Positions 37,304-47,000 of a DNA stretch of 64,000 nt are shown one piece after another. Position numbers and translations under genes: made by a program. The first letter of the stretch is position 1, and every line of letters begins with the position of its first letter. The notes under the pieces are model-generated. The model was given only the letters and a program-made list of their open reading frames with translations, was not told the DNA's origin and did not search any database. This DNA comes from Streptosporangiales bacterium (GTDB taxonomy: Bacteria > Actinomycetota > Actinomycetes > Streptosporangiales > WHST01): NCBI GenBank assembly GCA_009379825.1, contig WHTA01000008.1:62001-126000 (forward strand), read 5' to 3'.

Positions 37304-38272
37304 GTGAACTTCGTGATCATCGGAGCCGGCGCGGTCGGCGGTGTCGTCGGCGCCCGGCTGCAGGAGGCCGGGTACGCCGTCACCTTCGTCGCGCGCGGCG
37401 CACACCTGGCGGCGATGGCGGCGGACGGCCTGCGCGTCGAGTCGCCGGCAGGCACAGCCACCCTCGACGTCCGGGCGACGGACGACCTGCGTACCGTCGA
37501 CTGGACCGCCGGGCCGGTGGCGCTCGTCGCGGTGAAGAGCCAGCAGCTACCCGCCGTGCTGACGGACCTCGCCTCGGCGGCGCCACCGGAGACGCCGGTC
37601 GTGTGCCTGCAGAACGGCGTCGCCAACGAGCCCGCGGCGCTGCGGTTGTTCTCCCGCGTCTACGGCGTGAACGTGAACTGTCCCGCGACGTTCCTCGAGC
37701 CCGGCGTCGTGCAGGCCTGGTCCACACCCGTCACCGGGCTGCTCGACATCGGCCGCTACCCCGGCGGCGTCGACGACGTAGCGCGCGACGTGGCCGCCGC
37801 GTTCCGCGCGTCTACCTTCGACGCGTACGCCGTCGAGGACATCATGCGGTGGAAACACCGCAAGCTGCTGACCAACCTGCGCAACGCCGTGGACGCTGCG
37901 TGCGGCCCCGGCGAGCAGAACGCGGAGCTCGCCGCCCGTGCGCTCACCGAAGGCGAGGCCGTGTTGACCGCCGCCGCCCGCTGCTTCGCCAGCCGCGACG
38001 AGGACCGAACGCGCCGCGCGGACCTCCTCGAGCTCGGCGACATCGACGGCCGCATCCGCGGCGGCAGCTCCACCTGGCAGAGCCTGCAACGCGCCACCGG
38101 CGACGCAGAAGCCGACTACCTCAACGGCGAGATCGTGCTCCTCGGCCGCCTACACGGCGTCCCCACACCAGCCAACGCGGCCCTGCAACACGTGACCCGC
38201 CAACTGGCGGTCGACCACCGCCCACCCGGCTCCATCCCGGCGGCCGACATCCTCGCCCAGCTGCACGGCTGA
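37304..38272 (+). CDS. Ketopantoate reductase family (ApbA/PanE) protein
   Basis: The 322-residue product has an N-terminal NADP Rossmann fold (FVIIGAGAVGGVVGARLQEA, then VAVKSQQLPAVL and CLQNGVANE). The C-terminal ApbA_C domain has MRWKHRKLLTNLRNAVDAAC and a late EADYLNGEIVLLGRLHGVPTP with the catalytic Lys/Asn region. True PanE makes pantoate for CoA; many paralogues reduce other 2-keto acids. It is 19 bp downstream of the ROK gene and starts with GTG. Confidence 0.85.
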   Translation: MNFVIIGAGAVGGVVGARLQEAGYAVTFVARGAHLAAMAADGLRVESPAGTATLDVRATDDLRTVDWTAGPVALVAVKSQQLPAVLTDLASAAPPETPVVCLQNGVANEPAALRLFSRVYGVNVNCPATFLEPGVVQAWSTPVTGLLDIGRYPGGVDDVARDVAAAFRASTFDAYAVEDIMRWKHRKLLTNLRNAVDAACGPGEQNAELAARALTEGEAVLTAAARCFASRDEDRTRRADLLELGDIDGRIRGGSSTWQSLQRATGDAEADYLNGEIVLLGRLHGVPTPANAALQHVTRQLAVDHRPPGSIPAADILAQLHG

Positions 38273-38284
38273 CGACCAGCCGGG

Positions 38285-39699
38285 TCAGCTCTGGACCGTT
38301 TCCTCGACAGGTGTCTCGACGCGCGGCTTGGTCAGCGCACTGCCGATCACCAACGCCAGCACCGACAGCGGCAGCGAGAACAACACACTGTTCCAGTCGT
38401 ACGGCTTGTCCAGCACGAACTCCCACGTGATGGTGGCGGCGATACCCGTCAGCATGGACGCCGCGGCACCGACCGGCGTCACCCGCTTGGTGACGAACAC
38501 GGCAAGCAGGCAGGGCGTGATGACCGCGCCGTACATGGTGTAGGCGAAGAGCTGGATCTCCAGCACGCTCGGGAAGAACTTGCCAATCGTGAACGCGAAC
38601 ACGCCGAGCAGCACGATGGCCAGCCGGGTCAGCAACAGGTAGTGGCCCGAGGTGTGTACGTCTGGTCAGACTGGCATAGAGGTCCTGCACGAGGTTGGTC
38701 GCAGTGGACCGCAGGTAGGAGTTGCCCGTCGTGATCATGAAAGCCGTCGCGGCGACCAACAAGGCGACGCCGAGGACGGCCGGAAGTGAATCCGTGGCCA
38801 GCCGCAGGATCGCCGTGTCCGCCGCGATCCCCGGTAGCAGCACGGCGGCACACGACGCCATGATCAGCACCGCGGCGTAGAAGAAGATGTCACCGAAGAA
38901 GAACCCCATCGCGGCTTTCTTGGCGACGCCGGGATCACGTGCGGAGCCGAACCGCTGGTACATGTTCTGGTCGCCGAGGAACAGCATCAGCGTCGGCAGC
39001 CCGAAGCCGAGCAGCTGCATCACCGTCAACCCACCGGTCCACGTCGTCTGCTGCTCCGGCAGGCTCGCGAAGAGCCCGTCGAAGCCGCCGACCGCGATCA
39101 AGGTGGCGATGGTGCCACCGAACAGCGCGACGGTGATGAGAAGTGCACTGATCGCGTCCGTGTACGCCAACGAGAGGATCCCACCGAGCACCGCGGTGCC
39201 GATGACGAGCGCGAGGCCGATGATCTCGCCGTACATCGTCGGCACCCCGGTTGCCATGTTGAGCAGGTAGCCGAGTGCCCGCACCTGCTCCGACGCGATA
39301 GCGATGTACGCGATGATGATCGCCCCCCGCCGACAGGAGGCGGACCTTGCGGCCGTACCTGAGCTCGATGATCTCCGGCACCGTCCGTTTGCCGAGCGCC
39401 CTGATCCGGGATGCCAGGAAGAAGTACATGACGGCGATACCGAGCGGCGCGCCGATGCTGTACAAGATGCTGGCCAACGGGCCATAGGTGTAGGAGAAGT
39501 TGGCCCGCGCCACGATCGTCCCGGCACCGGTCCAGGTCGCGAGCAGTGTGCCGGTGAGCACCAGGCGAGGTAACTGGCGGCCCGCGACGACGAAGTCGTC
39601 GTCGGTCTTGACCCGGCGGCCGTACCAGACACTCAAGCCCACCATGAGGGCGAAGTAGCCGACCAGGACGGCAGTTGTGAGACCGACGTTCACGAGCAC
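38285..39699 (-). pseudogene. Sodium:solute symporter (SSS family), two frameshifts
   Basis: Three frames join into a protein of about 470 residues, normal for the family. The 5' frame (from ATG 39699) covers the first helices and the family motif WTGAGTIVARANFSYTYG. The middle frame holds AIIIAYIAIASEQVRALGYL to FMITTGNSYLRSTATNLVQD. The 3' frame holds the last helices (from LLLTRLAIVLLGVFAF). The first break is an extra G in a six-G run (about 39326-39331), the second an indel near 38665. It lies just downstream of an amidohydrolase gene that is also frameshifted, so the two would form an uptake-plus-hydrolysis pair. Confidence 0.82.
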
Positions 39700-39728
39700 T
39701 CCTCTCGCCGGGCGGGCGACGTCAGGTG

Positions 39729-40964
39729 TCAGGCACGCGCACCGCGGTGATCGGCGACGACGGTGCCGGCCTGGACGACCAGCTGCAGGTGCCGATCCGG
39801 CTGCGCGAGTACTTCGATGTCGTCGAGCGGGTCACCGTCGACCACGATGAGGTCGGCGTGCGCGCCCGGCTGGACCACGCCGACCTCACCGACCGCCCCG
39901 AGGAGCTCGGCGGCCGCCGTTGTCGCTGCCCGGATCACATCGATCGGTTCCTGGACCTCGGCGCGGATCCGGAATTCCTCACACTGCCTGCGGTTCATCT
40001 CCCCCAGCAGGTCGGTGCCGTACGCGAGGTTCACGCCGGCCTCGTACGCGCGCGCCAGCGCCGTCAGGCCGTCGTGCAGGACATCGTCGACCTTCTCCCA
40101 GCTCACCTTCGGCAGCCCGTGCGCCATCCCTTCGGCCTTCAGCGCCGCGTACGTGACCAGGGTCGGCACCAGCCACGCCTCGTACCGCCTGAACAGCTCG
40201 ATGCTGGTGTCGTCGAGCAGGTTGCCGTGTTCGATGCAGCGGACACCCGCATCCAGCGCGCGGTTGATCGCCCGGGCCGGATACGCATGTGCAGTGACGT
40301 ACCTGTCCGCGGCAGTCGCCTCGGCCACGACCGCACGCAGCTCGTCGGTGGAGTACTGCGTGGAGTTGACCCGGTCGTCCGGCGACGACACCCCACCGGA
40401 CGCGTGCACCTTGATGTGGAACGCGCCCTTGCGCAGCTCGTCGCGCCGCCAGACGCACGGCATCGACCCCGTCGGCGACCCTGGCCGTGCCGGTGCAGCA
40501 GCCTTCGTCGGACAGCTTCCGCTCACCCCGCGCGAACTTGTCACCGTGCCCGCCGGTCTGGCTGAGGCTGCGACCGCCGTAGAACAGCCGCGGGCCGCGG
40601 ACCCAGCCACATTGCTGTGCACGCGCCAACCCCCAGTCGCCACCGCCGGTGTCACGTACGGTGGTGAACCCACGGTCGAGGATCGCGCCCATCCGGCGGA
40701 TGGCGCCTGCGACCACGTAGCTCGCCGGCGAGGTCAGCAGCGAGGACAGGTCGGCGCTGATCGCCGCGAGATGCACGTGGCAGTCGACGAGCCCCGGCAG
40801 CACGTACTGCCCCGCCAGGTCCAGCCGCCGGGCGTCCGCAGGTGCCGCGAGCCCGGTCCCACCTCCGTGATCCGGCCGTCGAGCGCGAGCACGTCTGCCT
40901 CGGCGTACTCGCCGGTGCCCGGGTCGAGCACCGTGGCGTTGGTCAGCAGCAGCGGTTCGGGCAT
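39729..40964 (-). pseudogene. Amidohydrolase (imidazolonepropionase/prolidase-like), two frameshifts
   Basis: Restored, it is about 411 residues of a metal-dependent amidohydrolase. It has HVHL metal pair after QYVLPGLVDC, GFTTVRDTGGG, the carboxylated-lysine region HIKVHASGG, His in VTAHAYPARA and CIEHGN, and Asp in AYGTDLLGEM. The first break is one missing G in the CCGGGCTC run near 40855 (restoring VGPGLAAPADARRL), the second an indel near 40442 (restoring LAARDELRKGAFH). ATG 40964 has GGAG five bases upstream. It is divergent from the double-AsnC regulator. Confidence 0.82.
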
Positions 40965-41008
40965 GCCCACTCCAGAATCCCGTCGACACGCGGCCGGGGG
41001 TGCAAATA

Positions 41009-41027
41009 ACGCCCATCACAGTGGCGT
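41009..41027. promoter_or_regulatory. Candidate operator in the amidohydrolase-AsnC gap
   Basis: ACGCC and GGCGT arms with nine bases between them, next to an AT-rich TAATAT (41036) and a leftward TTGACA (41047-41042). The gap is the only control region for both divergent genes. The palindrome is short and could be chance. Confidence 0.3.
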
Positions 41028-41076
41028 ATCTGTCGTAATATTGTCAATCAGTGGCTACTCAGAGGGATATTCGTTC

Positions 41077-42102
41077 ATGACGGTGCGGACGAGTGAGCAT
41101 CACCAGACGTCGGTCGAGCTGACCGCCGCCGACCTCGACCTGATCGCCGCCCTCCAGGTGTCGCCGCGCGCAGAGAACCGGCTGCTCGCTGCGGCCCTCG
41201 GCGTCTCGGTGGCTACGGTGAGCCGGCGGCTGCGCCGGTTACAGCAGCAGCGGGTGCTCGGCTTCGCTGCCGACGTGCCGTGGTGGGCGCGGTCGCAGAC
41301 GCACCCGCAGCACATCTGGATCGAGACCGAGGCCGGGCGGACGCCGGCGGTGGCCGCGGAGATCAGCCAGCTGCCGGACGCGCAGTACGTGGCGCTCACC
41401 ACCGGCGGCGCCGACGTGTACTGCGTCGTGCACCCGTACCACCGCGAACAGGTGCCCGAGCTACTCAGCCAGCGGCTGCCGTCCATCCGCGGCGTGCTCG
41501 CCACCCGCACGGAGGTCGGCCTCGGCTGTTACGCGACCGGCGCCGGCTGGCGGCTGCGCCGCCTCGACGCGACACAGGAACTGGCACTCGGTGGCGTCAC
41601 GGAACCGAACCTGCCGGCCTCGACACCGGTGCAGCTGCGCGACGACGAGCGAGCAGTGCTGCGGCTGCTGCAGGTCGACGGGCGAACGTCGGCGGCCAGC
41701 GCGGCACGGACACTCGGCACGAGCACGTCGACGGCATACCGGTTGATCACGTCCTTGCTGCAGCGCAGGATCCTCGTGCCCCGCGTGGAGGTGGAGCCCG
41801 GCCTGCTGGGCCACCCGTTGGAGGTGGTGGTCTCGCTCGTCGCCGCCCCGGGGCAGATGCCGCAGCTCGCGACCACCCTCGCGGAACACCCGGCGGCGCG
41901 GTACATCGTCACCGTGGCCGGCCGGTCGTCGGTGTTGTTCCACAGCGTCTTCGCGCACGAACGCAACCTCGCCGACTTTCTCGCCGCCGATATGGGCACG
42001 CTGCCCGGCGTCGTCTCCCACGACGTCTCCGTCGTCCTCGACGTGGTGACCAGATACTGGGGCCGGCGCGAGGAGAAGCTGCACGCCGAGCCGCTCTCGT
42101 GA
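41077..42102 (+). CDS. Double-AsnC (two HTH, two RAM) Lrp-type regulator
   Basis: The 341-residue product contains two Lrp/AsnC modules in tandem. HTH 1 is NRLLAAALGVSVATVSRRLR (about residues 30-60) with an AsnC ligand half (YVALTTGGADVYCVVHPYHR). HTH 2 is TSAASAARTLGTSTSTAYRL with its second ligand half. ATG 41077 has AGAGGG ten bases upstream. It is divergent from the amidohydrolase-symporter pair and is its likely regulator. Confidence 0.85.
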   Translation: MTVRTSEHHQTSVELTAADLDLIAALQVSPRAENRLLAAALGVSVATVSRRLRRLQQQRVLGFAADVPWWARSQTHPQHIWIETEAGRTPAVAAEISQLPDAQYVALTTGGADVYCVVHPYHREQVPELLSQRLPSIRGVLATRTEVGLGCYATGAGWRLRRLDATQELALGGVTEPNLPASTPVQLRDDERAVLRLLQVDGRTSAASAARTLGTSTSTAYRLITSLLQRRILVPRVEVEPGLLGHPLEVVVSLVAAPGQMPQLATTLAEHPAARYIVTVAGRSSVLFHSVFAHERNLADFLAADMGTLPGVVSHDVSVVLDVVTRYWGRREEKLHAEPLS

Positions 42103-42136
42103 GCGCGGAGGAACCCAGCTGCCCTAGGCTTGCGCG

Positions 42137-42529
42137 GTGCATCTCCATCTCGTCGCGTTGGTGGTCGCCGAGTACGACCCGGCAATCGACTTCTTCGTCG
42201 GTGTGCTCGGGTTCGAGCTGGTCGAGGACAGCGCTTCGCTGACCAACGACGGGCGGCCCAAGCGCTGGGTGGTGGTGCGGCCGCCGGGGGCCGAGACCGG
42301 CATCCTGCTCGCCCGCGCCGACGGCGCCGAGCAGTCGGCCACCGTCGGCCGACAGGCGGCGAACCGCGTCGGCTTCTTCCTGCGCGTCGACGACTTCGAC
42401 GCCACGTACGCCCGTCTGCAGTCCGCCGGCGTGGAGTTCGTGACCCAACCACGCACCGAACCCTTCGGCCGCGTCGCAGTGTTCCTGGACATCGCCGGCA
42501 ACCGCTGGGATCTCATCGGCCCGGCCTGA
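42137..42529 (+). CDS. VOC (glyoxalase/bleomycin-resistance fold) protein
   Basis: The 130-residue single VOC domain starts MHLHLVALVVAEYDPAIDFF (first metal His) and ends FGRVAVFLDIAGNRWDLIGP. Conserved VLGFEL and VEFVTQPRTEPFG segments are present, as in small lactoylglutathione-lyase-like proteins of unknown substrate. The start is GTG 42137. TAGGCT lies six bases upstream, so the gene may be leaderless. Confidence 0.82.
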   Translation: MHLHLVALVVAEYDPAIDFFVGVLGFELVEDSASLTNDGRPKRWVVVRPPGAETGILLARADGAEQSATVGRQAANRVGFFLRVDDFDATYARLQSAGVEFVTQPRTEPFGRVAVFLDIAGNRWDLIGPA

Positions 42530-42728
42530 TCACCTGCCGCCGTCGGGCACGCTCCACCTGTGCGGCCTGTGTCGGCTCGGTCACCTCCCGTGCTCGTCCA
42601 GTCGCGACCGCACCGACCTGCCCGTTCGACCGATTGCGGTTCGGAGAAGATCCGGTCCCCCCCCTGCGTGGCGGGCGTATCGTCCAAGTCGAAAGGGGTC
42701 GTAGCCAACGGCTCCGGGAGGAGGGGCC

Positions 42729-43985
42729 ATGAAACCTCGCGTAACCCTCATACCCGCACTAATCGGCGCTCTCGCGCTCGCTGCCTCCGCATGCGCCCCC
42801 GCAGAAGAGCAGGCCGCGGAGTTCACGCCAGGTCCGCTAGGGGCGGTGACGGTCCGCCCCGACCAGCCGATAAAGGTCGGCGCCATCCAGGTCATCAGCG
42901 GTGCCGACGCGAGCCTGGGCGAGGACCAGCAGCGGGCTCTCAGGGTCGCCATGGACGACAAGGGCGGCAAGCTGTTCGGGCACGACCTCGAGCTCGAAGT
43001 CGAGGACGCGCAGTGCCTCGCGGAGGGCGGGACTACGGCCGCGCAGAAGCTCGCGGCGGACCCGCAGATCGTCGGCGTGGTGGGGACGAGCTGCTCGGGT
43101 GCGGCGGTGCCCGCGATGGGGATCCTCGCGGACAAAGGCATCTCGATGATCTCCGGATCGAACACCTCGCCGTCGCTCACGTCCAACCTGCGCGGCAAGA
43201 AAGGAGCCGACAACCACAAGGGCTACTTCCGCACTGCACACAACGACGTCATCCAGGGCCAGGCGGCCGCCACCTTCGCCCTCGAGAGGCTGAAGGCGAA
43301 GAGAGCGGTCACGATCCACGACGGTGACCCGTACACCGAGGGTCTGGCCAACGCGTTCGGCGCCGCGTTCAAGGAGCAGGGCGGGAAGGTGGCCCTGGCG
43401 ACCGCCGTGGACAAGAGCGCCACCGACATGCGGCCGATCCTGACCGAGGTGGCTGCCAAGAAGCCGGACCTCGTGTTCTTCCCCATCTTCCAGCCGGCGG
43501 CGGACTTCATCGTCCGGCAGGCCAAGGAGTTCCCTGAGCTGCGCAACGCCGAGAAGCTCATGGGGGCCGACGGTCTGCTCTCGGACACGTTCGTCGTCAT
43601 CAAGGCAACGGAGGGGATGTACTTCTCCGGCCCGGCCACCCCGACGGGTTCGCCCTACCAGGAGTTCGTGGGCAAGTACGAGGAGAAGTTCGGCGAGAAG
43701 CCGATCCAGTCGTTCCACGCCCATGCCTACGACGCGTTCAACATGCTCCACGCCGCGATCAGGAAGACCGCCGTCCGTGAGGACGACGGCACGATCCAGA
43801 TCGACCGCAAGAAGCTGATGGACGCGCTGTACGCGACCAAGAACTTCGAGGGCCTGACCGGGTCACTGCGCTGCGACAAGTTCGGGGACTGTGCAGACGC
43901 GAAGATCGACATCGTGCAGAACACCCAGGAACAGGAGAAGATCTCCGACGTTCGCGGGAACGTCAAGTTCACACACGAACCCTGA
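42729..43985 (+). CDS. Branched-chain amino acid-type ABC substrate-binding lipoprotein (LivK-like)
   Basis: The 418-residue product has a signal peptide with lipobox (ALAASAC) and a Peripla_BP_6 type-1 fold: IKVGAIQVISGADASLGEDQ, VVGTSCSGAAVPAMGILADK and FPEL..FHAHAYDAFNMLHA. These receptors bind leucine-like amino acids but also aromatic acids, amides and other carboxylates. GGGAGGAGG precedes the ATG. It opens the five-gene Liv importer that leads into the HMG-CoA reductase/HyuAB block, so its ligand is probably that pathway's substrate. Confidence 0.92.
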   Translation: MKPRVTLIPALIGALALAASACAPAEEQAAEFTPGPLGAVTVRPDQPIKVGAIQVISGADASLGEDQQRALRVAMDDKGGKLFGHDLELEVEDAQCLAEGGTTAAQKLAADPQIVGVVGTSCSGAAVPAMGILADKGISMISGSNTSPSLTSNLRGKKGADNHKGYFRTAHNDVIQGQAAATFALERLKAKRAVTIHDGDPYTEGLANAFGAAFKEQGGKVALATAVDKSATDMRPILTEVAAKKPDLVFFPIFQPAADFIVRQAKEFPELRNAEKLMGADGLLSDTFVVIKATEGMYFSGPATPTGSPYQEFVGKYEEKFGEKPIQSFHAHAYDAFNMLHAAIRKTAVREDDGTIQIDRKKLMDALYATKNFEGLTGSLRCDKFGDCADAKIDIVQNTQEQEKISDVRGNVKFTHEP

Positions 43986-44070
43986 TAACGGGGAGCACAG
44001 CCGGACCGCCCGTGATACGGGCGATCCGGCTGGCCCCTGACGCCACGTCCGAGGGAGACGAGGGAGAGCC

Positions 44071-45162
44071 GTGGCCGCGACGAAACCCCCGCCGGCGCCC
44101 GTCATCAAGCGGCGGGCTCTTCAGCTCCCGTTCGTCGACGGCTTCCTCTGGCTGGTGCGGATCGCCGTCGTCGTGCTCGTCGTCGTCGGCGCGTTCAACA
44201 GCCTGACGAGTGGCCGCCTCAGTCTCGCGCAGTGGCGGGACCTCGTCGTGTTCGGGATCTCGCAGGGCGCGGTGTACGGGCTCATCGCACTTGGCTACTC
44301 GATGGTGTACGGCGTGCTCGGGTTCATCAACTTCGCCCACGGCGAGGTCTTCATGATCGGCGCGATGACCGGGTTCTTCGCCACGGCCGCCATGGTCAGG
44401 ACGGCACTCTGGGCGGCGGCGCCGTTCGTCGCACTCTTCGTCGTCCTAATCCTCTGCATGACCGTTTCCGCGGTGGCCGCCCTGGTGCTCGAACGTGTCG
44501 CCTACCGGCCGCTGCGCGGCCGTCCACGGTTGGTCATGTTCATCACCGCCATCGGGGCGTCGTTCTTCCTGCAGTACACCGTGCGAGGGCTGTTCGGACC
44601 CGCGCCGCGAAACTACCCTCCGGTCGAGGTCCTCCAGGGCTGGCTCAGCCTGCCCGGTTTCCGGATCCTCAAGATCCACCTACTGGTCATCGTGGTGGCC
44701 GTGCTCATGATGACCCTTCTCTACCTGTACATCGAGAAGACCAAGGCCGGACGGGCCATGCGCGCCGTGGCGGAGGACCAGGACACCGCCAGGCTGATGG
44801 GGATCGACGTCGACCGCACCATCGCCCGGGTGTTCGTCGTCGGCGGTGCGATGGCAGGGGCAGCAGGCCTGCTGTTCGGACTGTTGTTCCAGAGCGTCAA
44901 CTTCTTCAGCGGCTTCCTGCCCGGGATCAAGGCGTTCGCCGCCGCGGTGCTCGGCGGGATCGGCAACCCGATAGGCGCCATGCTGGGCGGGCTCATTCTC
45001 GGCAGCGTCGAGTCGGTCGGACCCAGCCTCGTGCTGTTCGGCCTCGACATCCCATCCGCTCATCAGCTCAAGGACGTCGTGGCGTTCATGGCTCTCATCC
45101 TCGTACTGATCTTCAAGCCCACCGGCCTCCTCGGCGAACGGGTGAGCGAGGACCGGGGATAG
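44071..45162 (+). CDS. Liv-type ABC permease (LivH)
   Basis: The 363-residue product (GTG start) has about eight helices and the LivH motifs ALGYSMVYGVLGFINFAHGE, MRAVAEDQDTARLMGIDVDR (EAA-like loop) and AAAVLGGIGNPIGAMLGGLI. An N-terminal extension of about 40 residues with one extra helix precedes the core. Confidence 0.93.
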   Translation: MAATKPPPAPVIKRRALQLPFVDGFLWLVRIAVVVLVVVGAFNSLTSGRLSLAQWRDLVVFGISQGAVYGLIALGYSMVYGVLGFINFAHGEVFMIGAMTGFFATAAMVRTALWAAAPFVALFVVLILCMTVSAVAALVLERVAYRPLRGRPRLVMFITAIGASFFLQYTVRGLFGPAPRNYPPVEVLQGWLSLPGFRILKIHLLVIVVAVLMMTLLYLYIEKTKAGRAMRAVAEDQDTARLMGIDVDRTIARVFVVGGAMAGAAGLLFGLLFQSVNFFSGFLPGIKAFAAAVLGGIGNPIGAMLGGLILGSVESVGPSLVLFGLDIPSAHQLKDVVAFMALILVLIFKPTGLLGERVSEDRG

Positions 45163-45164
45163 CC

Positions 45165-47000
45165 ATGGCCGAAGACGTCGACACCGCCGTGGCCGCGCCG
45201 GGCGCGGCGGCCGAGCTACTCCCCGCCCGCCAGGTCGACCTGTGGCGCGCGGCGAGGATTGGACCCGTCGGCGGGCTCGTCGCCGTGTTCATCGCAGTCA
45301 ACGGCATGGTCTCGACATTCTCGGAACGGCTGATCCTCGCGTCGATCTCGCTCGCATACCTGGCGCTCGGCGGCATCCCGTTCCTCTTCGGCTACCTGGC
45401 CGGGCGGCCGCCACCGGTACTGCAGGGGTTCGCGACGCCACGCGGCGGGTGGCGGAACCCGACGGCCGGGGCGATCACCGGGCTGGCCATCGGAGTCGTC
45501 CTTGCGGCGTTCGTGATCTTCATCGCCGCGGTCAACATCCGCGGCGTATTCATCAACGTCTCGCCAGACCTGGTGCGGCAAGGCCCTCGGCTGCTGACAT
45601 TCAACCAGGGGGTAGGCCCCGGAATCGGCTTGATCGTCGCGTTCAACCTCGGCTTGGGCATCGTCGGCGGCGGTCTGCACCTGCTCGGCCGCCGCTGGCG
45701 GCGGGCAGTTTTCGCCGCCGCGCTGTGGGTGCTGGGGTTCGGTCTGATGGCGTCGTTCGTCGGCCAGATACTGCGCGGCATCCAGGACACCCTGCGGCTG
45801 TGGACCGCACCAATCGCCGACTTCTTGTACGAGCCGAGCGGGGCGTTGCGGGTCGCGGGGGCGATCACGGTCGGCGTCGTGGGCTTCGGCCTGTCCGTGC
45901 TGTCGACCCGGCAGCGACGTCGCCCGGTACGGGAGCGGTTCGAGCGGCTGCCCGAACGGTCCCGCCGGCTCGGTCGGCTGATGATCCTCGTGCTCGTCCT
46001 GCTCGTGTTGGGGCTGCTGCCCCAGCTCCTCGGGCCATTCTTGACCGAGGTGCTGAACATCGCCGCGATCTTCCTGCTCATGGCACTCGGGCTGAACATC
46101 GTGCTCGGGCTCGCCGGGCTGCTCGACCTCGGCTACGTCGCCTTCTTCGCCGTGGGTGCCTACACGACGGCGGTGCTCATCTCCCCGCAGTCGAGTCTTG
46201 GTCTCGGGTGGATCTTCTGGGCGGCGATCCCGTTCGTGGTCCTGACGGCCACCGTCGCGGGCCTGCTCGTGGGCACGCCCGTGCTGCGGATGCGCGGCGA
46301 CTATCTCGCGATCGTCACGCTCGGCTTCGGTGAGATCGCACGACTGCTCTTCCTCTCCGACTGGTTCAAACCCACGTTCGGCGGCGCCCAGGGGATCACC
46401 CGGATTCCGCCCATCACCGTCGGGCCGTTTGTCGCCCGTGATCCCCAACTGTTCTTCTACGCGGTCTTCGTCTTCATCCTGCTGGCCGCGTACGCCACCT
46501 ACGCCTTGCAGGCCTCGCGCGTCGGGCGGGCGTGGATGGCGATGCGCGAGGACGAGTCCGTGGCGGAGGCCATGGGAGTGAACATCGTGGCCGCCAAGCT
46601 GTCCGCGTTCGTCATCGGAGCGATCCTGGCCGGCGTCGGCGGCGCTCTGTTCGCGACGAAGATCGGCTCGGTCTTCCCGCACAGCTTCAACGTGATCGTG
46701 TCGATCACCGTGCTCGTGGTGATCATCGTGGGCGGCATGGCCAGCGTGCCCGGCGTGGTCCTTGGCGCGTTCGTCCTCGTCGGCCTGCCGGAGTTCTTGC
46801 GCGAGTTCGAGGAGTACCGGTTCCTGCTCTACGGCGCGCTGCTGATCTTCATGATGCTGCGGCGACCCGAGGGGTTCATCCCCAGCCGGCGGCGCGCACG
46901 AGAGCTGCACGAGGAAGAGGTCGCGCAGGACGAGTGGCTGCGGCCCGAGGCCGCCGAAGGGGCGGCTGGTCCGGCTTCGGACGGGAGGACCGACCGGTGA
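45165..47000 (+). CDS. Liv-type ABC permease (LivM) with a long extra membrane N-terminus
   Basis: The 611-residue product has two parts. The C-terminal 320 residues are a normal LivM: LLMALGLNIVLGLAGLLDLG, LRMRGDYLAIVTLGFGEIAR and MREDESVAEAMGVNIVAAKL. The N-terminal 280 residues are an additional hydrophobic region of about seven helices, and a charged C-terminal tail is also present. ATG 45165 lies 2 bp after the LivH stop. The extra part may stabilise or gate the transporter; its role is unknown. Confidence 0.9.
   Translation: MAEDVDTAVAAPGAAAELLPARQVDLWRAARIGPVGGLVAVFIAVNGMVSTFSERLILASISLAYLALGGIPFLFGYLAGRPPPVLQGFATPRGGWRNPTAGAITGLAIGVVLAAFVIFIAAVNIRGVFINVSPDLVRQGPRLLTFNQGVGPGIGLIVAFNLGLGIVGGGLHLLGRRWRRAVFAAALWVLGFGLMASFVGQILRGIQDTLRLWTAPIADFLYEPSGALRVAGAITVGVVGFGLSVLSTRQRRRPVRERFERLPERSRRLGRLMILVLVLLVLGLLPQLLGPFLTEVLNIAAIFLLMALGLNIVLGLAGLLDLGYVAFFAVGAYTTAVLISPQSSLGLGWIFWAAIPFVVLTATVAGLLVGTPVLRMRGDYLAIVTLGFGEIARLLFLSDWFKPTFGGAQGITRIPPITVGPFVARDPQLFFYAVFVFILLAAYATYALQASRVGRAWMAMREDESVAEAMGVNIVAAKLSAFVIGAILAGVGGALFATKIGSVFPHSFNVIVSITVLVVIIVGGMASVPGVVLGAFVLVGLPEFLREFEEYRFLLYGALLIFMMLRRPEGFIPSRRRARELHEEEVAQDEWLRPEAAEGAAGPASDGRTDR

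Noticed and set aside
38266-38282. Small hairpin CGGCTG-N5-CAGCCG at the end of the ketopantoate-reductase-like gene
   Set aside because: The stem is only 6 bp and includes the stop codon; it is too weak to call as a terminator.
39763-41076. Upstream extension of the double-AsnC regulator frame (779 codons in total)
   Set aside because: The extra 438 codons are antisense to the amidohydrolase. The AsnC similarity and a ribosome-binding site start at ATG 41077.
44232-45164. Upstream extension of the LivM frame (922 codons in total)
   Set aside because: It overlaps the well-supported LivH gene in another frame and is Arg/Pro-rich noise. ATG 45165 directly after the LivH stop is the sensible start.
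45216-46910. 564-codon leftward open frame
   Set aside because: It is the complement of the LivM gene, with extreme Glu/Asp/Gln/Arg content typical of shadow frames.
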